Under the pieces are notes generated by a model. That model did not search any database. It was not told where the DNA came from and was given only the letters and a program-made list of their open reading frames with translations. A DNA stretch of 36,268 nt from Bacillota bacterium (GTDB lineage: Bacteria; Bacillota; Clostridia; Lutisporales; Lutisporaceae), in assembly GCA_023230985.1 (NCBI GenBank), contig JALNWH010000007.1, positions 1 to 36,268 of the forward strand, read 5' to 3'. This document shows, one piece after another, positions 1 through 7,179 of the stretch. The translations under genes were made by a program, and so were the position numbers. Numbering within the stretch: position 1 is the stretch's first letter; the number at the start of each line of letters is the position of its first letter.

Positions 1-267
1 CCAATCTTTGTACTACATGATGTAATCCACTATTGTGTTGCAAATATACCCGGTGCAGTACCAAAGACAGCTACATTAGCCTTGACAAACGTTACACTAC
101 CCTATGCAGTTAGAATTGCTAATAAGGGTTGGAAACAAGCATTAATAGATGAAGAGCCGCTAAGAAAAGGTGCTAACGTATTGGAAGGAAAGATAGTTTA
201 CAAATCAGTAGCGGAAGCTTTTGACCTACCCTATGTACCGGTAGAAGAAGCACTAGGGATGAAGTAA
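1..267 (+). CDS. ald: Alanine dehydrogenase, C-terminal 88 residues (5' end outside window)
   Basis: The reading frame is open from base 1 and ends in TAA. The peptide contains HYCVANIPGAVPKTATLALT and LPYAVRIANKGWKQAL, the conserved C-terminal block of NAD-dependent L-alanine dehydrogenase, which interconverts alanine and pyruvate in the cytoplasm. The tail NVLEGKIVYKSVAEAF is also typical. The gene is cut by the window edge, so the NAD-binding core cannot be seen. A strong terminator follows about 40 bases later, so it is not co-transcribed with the next genes. The role fits an amino-acid-fermenting anaerobe. Family assignment is confident. Confidence 0.9.
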   Translation, partial: PIFVLHDVIHYCVANIPGAVPKTATLALTNVTLPYAVRIANKGWKQALIDEEPLRKGANVLEGKIVYKSVAEAFDLPYVPVEEALGMK

Positions 268-304
268 GATATTTAAAATTACATAAAAGCATATATATTT
301 AGTT

Positions 305-348
305 AAAACCCCCGGCAGGTTAATAAAAACCTCGTCGGGGGTTTTTTT
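305..348 (+). terminator. Rho-independent terminator of ald
   Basis: A GC-rich stem, AACCCCCGGCAGGT against AACCTCGTCGGGGGTT with one bulge, closes a short A/T loop and is followed by seven T. This is a classical intrinsic terminator and isolates ald from the next promoter. Confidence 0.92.
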
Positions 349-383
349 ATTATCTCCAATTAGTAAAGGATACTTGACCTATG

Positions 384-401
384 GGTAAAATATATTTTAC
401 C
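384..401. promoter_or_regulatory. Candidate upstream activator site 1 (GTAAA-N6-TTTAC)
   Basis: GGTAAAATATATTTTACC is a perfect 18-base palindrome centred about 80 bases upstream of the -24 element at 472. The inner pattern GTAAA-N6-TTTAC, followed by TACTTAT a few bases on, recurs upstream of the second sigma-54 promoter (4285-4300). Palindromic sites 80-200 bases upstream are what sigma-54 activators bind. The RocR-like regulator at 2861-4228 is the natural candidate. Binding is inferred. Confidence 0.6.
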
Positions 402-471
402 GTACTTATTAAATATACATTCCATATGCTTTTTAATATTAAAAAAGGGGGTTTTAAAGGGTTTGCTTAAC

Positions 472-488
472 TGGCATAAATATTGCAT
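472..488 (+). promoter_or_regulatory. Sigma-54 (-24/-12) promoter P1
   Basis: TGGCATA-AATA-TTGCA matches the sigma-54 consensus TGGCACG-N4-TTGCA. GG (473-474) and GC (485-486) are separated by exactly ten bases. Predicted transcription start is near 498, giving a leader of about 80 bases before the aminotransferase ATG at 577. It is expected to need an activator ATPase such as the one encoded two genes downstream. Confidence 0.88.
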
Positions 489-576
489 TAATAATTCATT
501 ATATTAAATAAAGAAATGCGCAGAAACATTAGATAAGAATATAAAGTTTACTATAAAGGAAGAAGAGGTATGTATA

Positions 577-1758
577 ATGAAGAAATATTTTAATGATAAT
601 GTTCGTAGGTATCCTAAACAAAAAGGTACTTTTGAGATCTTTTCCATAGCAAATGAAAAAGAATTGGTCGGAGAAAAGGTAATACACATGGAGATAGGAA
701 GGCCGGACTTTGATACACCTAAGGCAATTAAGGAAAGCGCTATCAAGGCGATTGAGAAAGGACAAGTGCATTATACCGAGTTTATCGGCTCCTTTGATTT
801 AAGGAAAGCCATATCTGAAAGAGAATATTCTAAGACAGGCCTAAGCTATAATCCGCAAAAGGAAATTGTAATAACAGTAGGTGCTACGGAGGGTTTGTAT
901 TGCATATGGAATGTATTTCTAGATCCCGGTGACGAGATTATGATACCAAGTCCATATTATGTTTCTTATTCCAGACAGCTGACATATTCGGGAGCCTGTA
1001 TAGTAGAGGTACCTATATTGAAAAATAATGAGATAAGATATAATATGGACGATTTTAAGTCTAGGCTTACTGATAAGACAAAGATTATATTGTTAAATTC
1101 ACCGAATAATCCGACAGGATACGTTATGACTGATGAAGATCTTAATATGATAGCGGAATTGGCAATAGAAAATGATCTTTTAGTGGTGTCTGATGAATGT
1201 TATGATAGTTTTGTTTTTGAAGGAACCTATAAAAGTATTGCTACTTTACCGGGTATGAGAGAAAGAACAATTGTTGTTAATTCATCTTCAAAAACTTTTT
1301 CCATGACAGGTTGGAGAATCGGCTATATTATGGCAAATGAAGATTTTATCAGGGAAATGAACAGATCCCATAGCCAGACTTCGGTATGCGCTACTTCCTT
1401 TGCGCAAGCAGGAGCGATTGAAGCTTATAAAAATGTTTATAAAGAAGTTGACATAATGATAGAAGAGTTTAAATCAAGAAGAGATTATGTTGCAAACTGC
1501 CTGAACAAAATGGATAATATAAGCTTTATCAATCCGAAGGGAGCTTTTTATGTATTCATTAATGTAGGTAAATTAGGCATGGATGGAACAAAGTTTAGTG
1601 AAAGACTGTTAAGGGAAAAGGGTATCGCATTATCCCCCGGGATTTCTTTTGGCAGCGATTGGATGGATTATGTAAGATTAGCCTATTCATGTTCAATGGA
1701 TAACATCGTTGAAGCAATGAATTCAATGAAAGATTTCATTGAAGATAACAAAATATAA
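577..1758 (+). CDS. PLP-dependent aminotransferase, class I/II
   Basis: A 393-aa fold-type I aminotransferase, which moves an amino group between an amino acid and a 2-oxo acid using pyridoxal phosphate. Visible marks are LNSPNNPTG, VVSDECYDSF, and SSSKTFSMTGWRIGY in which K239 is the Schiff-base lysine. The N-terminal HMEIGRPDFDTP is the usual substrate-pocket start. Length is normal for the aspartate/aromatic aminotransferase group; the substrate cannot be read from sequence. The ATG has AGAGG eight bases upstream; an ATG at 570 is out of frame. It is the first gene after sigma-54 promoter P1 and precedes a D-2-hydroxyacid dehydrogenase. Together they could convert an amino acid to its 2-oxo acid and then a 2-hydroxy acid (inference). 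Confidence 0.9.
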   Translation: MKKYFNDNVRRYPKQKGTFEIFSIANEKELVGEKVIHMEIGRPDFDTPKAIKESAIKAIEKGQVHYTEFIGSFDLRKAISEREYSKTGLSYNPQKEIVITVGATEGLYCIWNVFLDPGDEIMIPSPYYVSYSRQLTYSGACIVEVPILKNNEIRYNMDDFKSRLTDKTKIILLNSPNNPTGYVMTDEDLNMIAELAIENDLLVVSDECYDSFVFEGTYKSIATLPGMRERTIVVNSSSKTFSMTGWRIGYIMANEDFIREMNRSHSQTSVCATSFAQAGAIEAYKNVYKEVDIMIEEFKSRRDYVANCLNKMDNISFINPKGAFYVFINVGKLGMDGTKFSERLLREKGIALSPGISFGSDWMDYVRLAYSCSMDNIVEAMNSMKDFIEDNKI

Positions 1759-1796
1759 TATAGCACTTTTGTAATAAAGGAAATTGAGGTGTAGTG

Positions 1797-2765
1797 ATGA
1801 AAAAGGTTGTTTTAACATACGGTTCACAGGGGAATTTGCAGTACGAGGAAAAAGTATTGGACGGTTTTGCAGATATAGTGAGAATTCCTTGTGCAACTGA
1901 AGAGGATTTGATAAAAAACTGTAAAGATGCAGATGCGGTACTCAGTGTATATGAACCCTTTACTGCTTTTGTAATGGACAATTTACCTAAATTAAAAATT
2001 ATAGCAATCAAAGCAATCGGTGTTGATAATGTGGATATTGAAGCAGCAAGAAAAAGAGGTATAGCTGTAACGAATATACCGAGATATTGTATTAACGAAG
2101 TTGCTGACCATACGGTTATGCTTTTGTTGGCAATTAACAGAAGGCTTATTCAATTTCACAATAGCATTCAAAACGACAAGCTTTGGAAATTCAGTATTTG
2201 TCGTGATATTTTCAGATTGAGCGAATGTACAATTGGTTTATTGGGATTTGGGAATATACCCAGATTGGTAACGGAAAGACTAAAAGGATTCGGCCCTAAA
2301 ATTATTGCCTACGATCCTTATGTTGAAAAGGAAATAGCCAATGAATACGGAGTGGAATTGAAAAACATAGATTATCTATATGAGAATTCGGATTATATTT
2401 GTTGTCATCTGCCGCATAATAAATATACAGAAAAGTTTGTAAATGCAGATGCATTTAATGGCATGAAGGACGGAGTAGTTTTTATTAATACGGGCAGGGG
2501 TAGAGTTGTCGATGAACAAGCGTTAATAGATGCTTTGGATAAAGGCAAGATAGGTTATGCAGGTCTGGATGTTTTGGAGAATGAATATCCTGATATGAAT
2601 ACTTCACCTTTAAATGGGAGAGACAATGTAATCTTAACCCCTCACGTTGCATTTTATTCCATTGCTTCAGTTCGTGATGCCAGAATACATTCGGCAGAAA
2701 ACATTTTGTTTTATTTAAAAGGTGAATATGAAAAATGCAGTATTATCAACGGAGTTAATGCATAG
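1797..2765 (+). CDS. D-isomer-specific 2-hydroxyacid dehydrogenase
   Basis: A cytoplasmic NAD(H)-dependent dehydrogenase of the D-2-hydroxyacid family (D-lactate, hydroxyisocaproate, phosphoglycerate dehydrogenase relatives), 322 aa, a usual length. The Rossmann motif is GLLGFGNIPRLV in mid-protein. The substrate arginine lies in INTGRGRVVDE and the catalytic His in LTPHVAFYS near the C-terminus. The frame opens with GTG at 1794, but the ATG at 1797 has the better position after GAGGTG and is chosen. It lies 38 bases after the aminotransferase in the same unit. It most likely reduces the 2-oxo acid made by the aminotransferase and reoxidises NADH, as in reductive branches of amino-acid fermentation. 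The exact substrate is unknown. Confidence 0.87.
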   Translation: MKKVVLTYGSQGNLQYEEKVLDGFADIVRIPCATEEDLIKNCKDADAVLSVYEPFTAFVMDNLPKLKIIAIKAIGVDNVDIEAARKRGIAVTNIPRYCINEVADHTVMLLLAINRRLIQFHNSIQNDKLWKFSICRDIFRLSECTIGLLGFGNIPRLVTERLKGFGPKIIAYDPYVEKEIANEYGVELKNIDYLYENSDYICCHLPHNKYTEKFVNADAFNGMKDGVVFINTGRGRVVDEQALIDALDKGKIGYAGLDVLENEYPDMNTSPLNGRDNVILTPHVAFYSIASVRDARIHSAENILFYLKGEYEKCSIINGVNA

Positions 2766-2860
2766 CAGTTAAATACTGATGTATAGCTTGGGATTGCAAA
2801 TAAAGAATCAATATAGTAATATAAAGCCCATAGTATAAAAATGCAGGCAGGTTGATATAT

Positions 2861-4228
2861 ATGATAAGAAGATACGTTGAGCAGATACTTAGTATTTATA
2901 ATTATATAGACGGATTGGTTGTCACAAATAATAAAGGCATAGTTGAGTATTTTATTACTTACAGGCCTGATATTAACAGACTAAAGGAAGAAGATGTACT
3001 TGGTAAACATGTCCTTGATATATACCCTGACCTTACCTCGGAGACCAGCAGTGTTTTAAGGGTTTTAAAGAATGGAAAACCAATTTTTAATGAGAGACAG
3101 CATTTAAAGACTTATAAAGGCCAATCTATTTATGCTGTAAATAATACATTACCTATCCTTTCAGGTGAAAAGATTGTCGGTGTTGTAGATGTTTCCAAAT
3201 ATTTGGATCCGGAAGCCAGAAGAGAGAATATCATTCTTTCATTTAAAGACAATCATTTGCCTAAGAACAAGAATGAGCTATATTCTGTAGATGATATCAT
3301 CACTAATGAAAATTCCATGTTGGTGATAAAGGAAAGAATCTTAAAAGTCTCAAGAACCGGCTCCTCTGTTTTAGTTTATGGAGTTACGGGCACCGGTAAA
3401 GAATTGGTAGCACAATCCATCCATAAACATAGCGATAGGTCCAATATGCCTTTTGTTTCACAAAATTGTGCAGCTATACCTTCTACTTTATTGGAAAGCA
3501 TATTATTCGGTACCGTAAAAGGCAGCTATACAGGGGCGGAGAATAAAAAAGGCTTGTTTGAAGTAGCCCAAGGCGGGACTATTTTTTTAGATGAGATCAA
3601 CTCCATGGAAATAAGTGTTCAAGCAAAAATACTAAAAGCTATTGAAGAAAAAAAGATTAGAAGGGTTGGCGGTATTGACCCCATAGATATAGATATAAGA
3701 ATAGTGTCCGCAGTTAATGAGGAACCTTGGAAAGCGATAAAAGAAGGCAGATTAAGAGAAGATTTGTTTTATAGGCTGAGTGTGGTTCAGATAAATATCC
3801 CCAGTTTAAAAGAGAGAAGAGGGGATATCAAGCTTTTAACCGGCTATTTTATTGATAGATATAATAAAAATATGAACAGAGGAATAATAGGCGTTGAGGA
3901 AAGAGTTGAAGATATTTTTAATAATTATTCGTGGCCCGGTAATGTTAGGGAATTAAAGAATGTAATTGAGGGAGCTTTTAATTTAACTTCAGGTAATCTT
4001 ATAATGGTAAAGGATTTACCGGACTATTTACAGAATAAAACTAACCGCTATAATGAAAGAATAGAAGACTTATTAGGCAATGTGCCTTTGAGCAATATGG
4101 TGGAAGATTATGAAAAGAATATAATTATAGTTGCCTTGGAAGAATCAATTAATATGGTTGAAGCTGCTAAGCTTTTAGGAATCTCCAAGCAATTATTAAG
4201 ATACAAGATGGACAAGTACGGTTTATGA
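2861..4228 (+). CDS. RocR-like sigma-54-dependent transcriptional activator with PAS domain
   Basis: A one-component bacterial enhancer-binding protein of 455 aa. Residues about 5-125 look like a PAS sensor, with no receiver domain. The AAA+ domain carries Walker A GVTGTGKE (174-181), the sigma-54 contact loop GSYTGA (221-226, usual form GAFTGA), and Walker B GGTIFLDEIN. A Fis-type helix-turn-helix, AAKLLGISKQLLRYKMDKYG, ends the protein. LFGTVKGSYTGA and FLDEINSM resemble RocR-type regulators of arginine/ornithine catabolism. The frame can begin at TTG 2852; ATG 2861 is preferred because AGGCAGG ends ten bases before it. It sits between two sigma-54 promoters with a shared upstream motif, so it probably activates both and itself. 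The ligand is unknown. Confidence 0.92.
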   Translation: MIRRYVEQILSIYNYIDGLVVTNNKGIVEYFITYRPDINRLKEEDVLGKHVLDIYPDLTSETSSVLRVLKNGKPIFNERQHLKTYKGQSIYAVNNTLPILSGEKIVGVVDVSKYLDPEARRENIILSFKDNHLPKNKNELYSVDDIITNENSMLVIKERILKVSRTGSSVLVYGVTGTGKELVAQSIHKHSDRSNMPFVSQNCAAIPSTLLESILFGTVKGSYTGAENKKGLFEVAQGGTIFLDEINSMEISVQAKILKAIEEKKIRRVGGIDPIDIDIRIVSAVNEEPWKAIKEGRLREDLFYRLSVVQINIPSLKERRGDIKLLTGYFIDRYNKNMNRGIIGVEERVEDIFNNYSWPGNVRELKNVIEGAFNLTSGNLIMVKDLPDYLQNKTNRYNERIEDLLGNVPLSNMVEDYEKNIIIVALEESINMVEAAKLLGISKQLLRYKMDKYGL

Positions 4229-4251
4229 TTGTTATTTAAAGTATAATAGTC

Positions 4252-4298
4252 CTTTACCCCTAGTAAGAATAATTTTACTAAGGGGTAAAGTTTTTTTT
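4252..4298 (+). terminator. Rho-independent terminator after the RocR-like gene
   Basis: CTTTACCCCTAGTAA pairs with TTACTAAGGGGTAAAG with one bulged base and is followed by a run of eight T. It closes the first sigma-54 unit. The 3' arm and T-run overlap the proposed second activator site, so the same bases may act in DNA and in RNA. Confidence 0.88.
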
Positions 4299-4300
4299 AC
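4285..4300. promoter_or_regulatory. Candidate upstream activator site 2 (GTAAA-N6-TTTAC)
   Basis: GTAAA (4285-4289) and TTTAC (4296-4300) have the same six-base spacing as site 1 at 385-400, again preceded by GG and followed by a TACTTAT-like stretch. It lies about 170 bases upstream of the -24 element at 4460. Outside the arms the centre is only T-rich, so this copy is weaker than site 1 and overlaps a terminator. Assignment to the RocR-like regulator is inferred. Confidence 0.5.
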
Positions 4301-4374
4301 TACTTATCTTATTTTATACAATTCTAAAAAATTTCAATATCTTAATTAAAAATCTTATTTTTTTATAATGCGAT

Positions 4375-4388
4375 AAAACCCGGGTTTT
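4375..4388. repeat. Perfect 14-base palindrome AAAACCCGGGTTTT
   Basis: A self-complementary sequence in the 312-base gap between the terminator and the second sigma-54 promoter, about 80 bases before the -24 element. It could be an operator for another regulator. No second copy was seen near P1, and no function is shown. Confidence 0.35.
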
Positions 4389-4459
4389 TGATTGCTGTTG
4401 GCCAATCTCTATAATTTTTCTTAAACATAATTATGGTACTTAGTGGTACATATCTATTT

Positions 4460-4475
4460 TGGTATGGATATTGCA
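4460..4475 (+). promoter_or_regulatory. Sigma-54 (-24/-12) promoter P2
   Basis: TGGTATG-GATA-TTGCA fits TGGCACG-N4-TTGCA, with GG (4461-4462) and GC (4473-4474) ten bases apart. Predicted start is near 4486, about 55 bases before the ATG at 4541. It heads the long peptide-utilisation operon ending at the terminator near 17070. Confidence 0.85.
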
Positions 4476-4540
4476 ACACAAGTAAGATAATAAAAAGAAA
4501 AGTTATTATGAGAAAATTTATAATCTGAGGAGGAATCGAC

Positions 4541-5491
4541 ATGAGCTTAAATATGAAGATAACGGATATTGATGCTATTCCGGGAGAAAGATGGTTTCCA
4601 AAAGAAACGTCTTTTGAAGAGGACATGAAGCTATATTGGGGGGATTGGGGGGTAGCATCGGAAGTAGATACGCTAAAAGCCGTATTGATGAGAAGACCCG
4701 GAAAAGAGATAGAAAACTTTGATTATAAGCAAGTTAGGTTCAAGGAGCCTATTGATGTTCAAAAATTTAGAGAACAGCATGACAATTTAGCTGAGATTTA
4801 TAAAGATCACGGTGTAAAGGTTTATTACGTGGAAGAGCAAAGAAATGATAGACCAAATGCGGTATTTGTACGAGATCAGGTATTTATGACTCCTGAGGGT
4901 GCAATAATCACAAGACCGGCAATGGCCGAAAGGCGAGGAGAAGAAAGATATGTAGCGGAAGCTATGGCAAGATTAGGCGTTCCTATTATTAAAACAATTG
5001 GCGGTGATGGAATTTTTGAGGGTGCCAACGGTATGTGGGTAGACAGGAATACAGTTATCTTGGCAACAGGCGGCAGAACAAACAAATCCGGTTATGAACA
5101 GGTAGAGCAAGAATTGAGGAGAATGGGTGTAACGGAGATAATCCATATGCAAACCCCATATGGCAGTGCACATATTGATGGATTATTAAATATTGCAAGT
5201 CATGAGATAGCTATGGCACATGTATCACAAGTACCCTATGATGTTTGCGATTCACTTAAAAAGAAAGGGTTTAAAATATTGGAAGCTCCTTCTCAAACTG
5301 AAGCCAAGAATACTTTGGGGGTAAACTATGTAGCATTAAAACCCGGGTTGGTCGTTCAACCTAAAGGCAATCCAAGATGTAAAGAACTGCTTGAAGAAAA
5401 TGGGATTGAAGTAATATCCGTAGATTTTTCTGAAATACTAAAAGGATGGGGAGCAATACACTGTACAACTGTTTTCTTAAAAAGAGGGTAG
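4541..5491 (+). CDS. Guanidino-group-modifying enzyme (arginine deiminase / amidinotransferase superfamily)
   Basis: A 316-aa protein of the GME superfamily, whose members hydrolyse or transfer the amidino group of arginine-like substrates through a covalent Cys intermediate. The expected residues are present: D112 in VFVRD (guanidinium binding), E160 in GIFEGAN, H211 with D213 in GSAHIDG, and nucleophile C308 in AIHCTT near the C-terminus. The H-x-D pattern is closer to arginine deiminase and amidinotransferases than to dimethylargininase. Length suits a small deiminase or DDAH-like enzyme rather than full ADI (about 410 aa). The start ATG has GAGGAGG eight bases upstream. It is the first gene after sigma-54 promoter P2 and the neighbour of a RocR-like activator, which fits an arginine-derived or guanidino substrate. 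Deiminase versus transferase activity is undecided. Confidence 0.82.
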   Translation: MSLNMKITDIDAIPGERWFPKETSFEEDMKLYWGDWGVASEVDTLKAVLMRRPGKEIENFDYKQVRFKEPIDVQKFREQHDNLAEIYKDHGVKVYYVEEQRNDRPNAVFVRDQVFMTPEGAIITRPAMAERRGEERYVAEAMARLGVPIIKTIGGDGIFEGANGMWVDRNTVILATGGRTNKSGYEQVEQELRRMGVTEIIHMQTPYGSAHIDGLLNIASHEIAMAHVSQVPYDVCDSLKKKGFKILEAPSQTEAKNTLGVNYVALKPGLVVQPKGNPRCKELLEENGIEVISVDFSEILKGWGAIHCTTVFLKRG

Positions 5492-5510
5492 TATAAATAA
5501 TCATTAGATG

Positions 5511-5529
5511 GTATAATTATAAATTATAC
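5511..5529. repeat. 19-base perfect inverted repeat between operon genes
   Basis: GTATAATT-ATA-AATTATAC lies in the 62-base gap before the 532-aa gene, just upstream of its AGGAGG. It is AT-rich, has no T-run and could be a weak mRNA hairpin or protein site. Nothing more can be said. Confidence 0.3.
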
Positions 5530-5553
5530 ATACTTTAGAAAGGAGGAAACTAT

Positions 5554-7152
5554 ATGGAGTTTACAAATGATTTAAACAAGGCTTTGTTTTTAACAAGCCC
5601 GGAATCACCATTGTCGGTGCATTTAGAGATGCTAAACAAAAGGGCTGACGGTGCGGCTGAAGATAAGTTTGACAAATATGCTTTTTATGCTTCTCGCAGT
5701 ATTTTTATAAAGCATCCGGAAATATATTTAAGGGCGGATAAATGGTTTTATGAACATATATCAACAATACCCGGGTATAAAAATGCATTTTTAGAAAACG
5801 ATAGGGAAAGCAAGGAATATTTACCCCATGCCCAGTTTTTTAGATCAGCCCCCTTTGATTTTGACTTGTTTCCATGGGATGAAACCAAGATAGTTATGTC
5901 TTATCAATCTTTTTACCCTGAAAGATATCCATTTTTACCTTTTGTAGATCGAAGAATGTTGCCTCTTGCATCGACTTTGAAAACTACGAAAAAAGAAATC
6001 ACGGAACTGGAAGCCGCTTCTATGAGATTCATAATAGAAAGTGAAAAAGCCGGTTCTACAGATGAAGTGTTTGTTATTTATTCAGAAGAGGGAATGGCTT
6101 GGATAGCTTGTAAAGACGAAATATTATGCGCATTTACCGGTAAAAAGGTAAGTGATGTAAAAGGAAAGATAGTATTAATATTTAATGATAAAATTTCTTG
6201 GTATCCTTTGATGGGACGAGAAGATGCCGGTGGTTATCCATATTTACAAGAGTTAGTTAATAGGCTTGGAAACAGGATACAAAAACCTTCTTTGATAAGT
6301 GAAGAAGAGAATCTGTTGGAAAGAATAAAAAGTGCTACTAAATTAGAAGGAGCAAAACAGGAGGCTGCAGCAACAATAGCAGCAGTTAGGAGTACAGGCA
6401 GATATACTAAATGGTTTAAGTTTCATACTTTATGGGATATAGCTATGCCGGCGGAAAAAGAAAGAGCATGGCAATACTATGGATTTATTGAACAAATTAT
6501 TATAAGGGCTAACACTTTAAGTCCGATTGCCGCATATATGGCTGCTTGTTCCCGCAATGCTGAAGGTTATAATAAAATACTTACCCTTGATAGGGAATGG
6601 ATAGGTACAGTAGCATTGCAAAATCGAAATTATGTTTGGGGACATTTATGGGATGAATGCCTAGTGGAATACACCATAGATGAATCATTTAGAACTAATG
6701 CCGGTCATTGTATGGTTCAGTCATTTATAATAAGTTCAGTTTTAAACATGGCCAAAGTAGATAACTTCTTACTGGAAGGAGAAGTACCGGGCTCCCATCA
6801 TTATGTATTTGTGCCGGGCTACGGATTTACTTTTGATAACGGAAGATTGCAATCTTCTATAAATACAATGCATTGGAATGGTCCCAGAGGGAATAAGGTT
6901 ACCGCACGTTTCCACTATAATGGGAAGTTTGCTTCACCAATCGGCGGCGGTCACTATTCCGGAACATTTTCACCGTCAGAGGCAGTTGAGTTATTGAAAA
7001 AATTAAAGAGCTACCATAATGATAAGATTTTAATCTATTGTGACGGTGAACATGAGACTAAGCACCCAAGAATTAATGAAGAAGATATACCCAGAACAGA
7101 GAATTTTGAAATACTTTTGGATGAAGAATGGGAAGAAATAAAACTACCTTAA
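5554..7152 (+). CDS. Unrecognised 532-aa protein with transglutaminase-like C-terminal region
   Basis: I do not recognise the full protein. It has no signal peptide or membrane segment, so it is probably cytoplasmic. In the last third, C386 in NAGHCMVQSFIIS begins a helix-like segment, H415/H416 lie in GSHHYVFV, and D428 lies in GFTFDNGR. The order and spacing (Cys, about 30 residues, His, about 12, Asp) are those of transglutaminase-like or papain-like cysteine enzymes, which cleave or exchange amide bonds. A glycine-rich stretch SPIGGGHYSG follows. The first 330 residues are rich in aromatic residues and match no family I can name. A strong AGGAGG precedes ATG 5554. It sits between the amidino-type enzyme and a metallo-hydrolase in a peptide-import operon, so action on an imported amide-linked compound is plausible but unproven. 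Confidence 0.6.
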   Translation: MEFTNDLNKALFLTSPESPLSVHLEMLNKRADGAAEDKFDKYAFYASRSIFIKHPEIYLRADKWFYEHISTIPGYKNAFLENDRESKEYLPHAQFFRSAPFDFDLFPWDETKIVMSYQSFYPERYPFLPFVDRRMLPLASTLKTTKKEITELEAASMRFIIESEKAGSTDEVFVIYSEEGMAWIACKDEILCAFTGKKVSDVKGKIVLIFNDKISWYPLMGREDAGGYPYLQELVNRLGNRIQKPSLISEEENLLERIKSATKLEGAKQEAAATIAAVRSTGRYTKWFKFHTLWDIAMPAEKERAWQYYGFIEQIIIRANTLSPIAAYMAACSRNAEGYNKILTLDREWIGTVALQNRNYVWGHLWDECLVEYTIDESFRTNAGHCMVQSFIISSVLNMAKVDNFLLEGEVPGSHHYVFVPGYGFTFDNGRLQSSINTMHWNGPRGNKVTARFHYNGKFASPIGGGHYSGTFSPSEAVELLKKLKSYHNDKILIYCDGEHETKHPRINEEDIPRTENFEILLDEEWEEIKLP

Positions 7153-7179
7153 TTTCTTAGGAAAGGAGGTTAAAAGCGA

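Noticed and set aside
374..402. A sigma-A promoter starting at TTGACC upstream of P1
   Set aside because: The expected -10 position reads TTACCG, a poor match, and the palindrome there is better explained as an activator site.
2785..2805. A possible -24/-12 element near TTGGGATTGCAA before the RocR-like gene
   Set aside because: The spacing between GG and GC is far shorter than the required ten bases.
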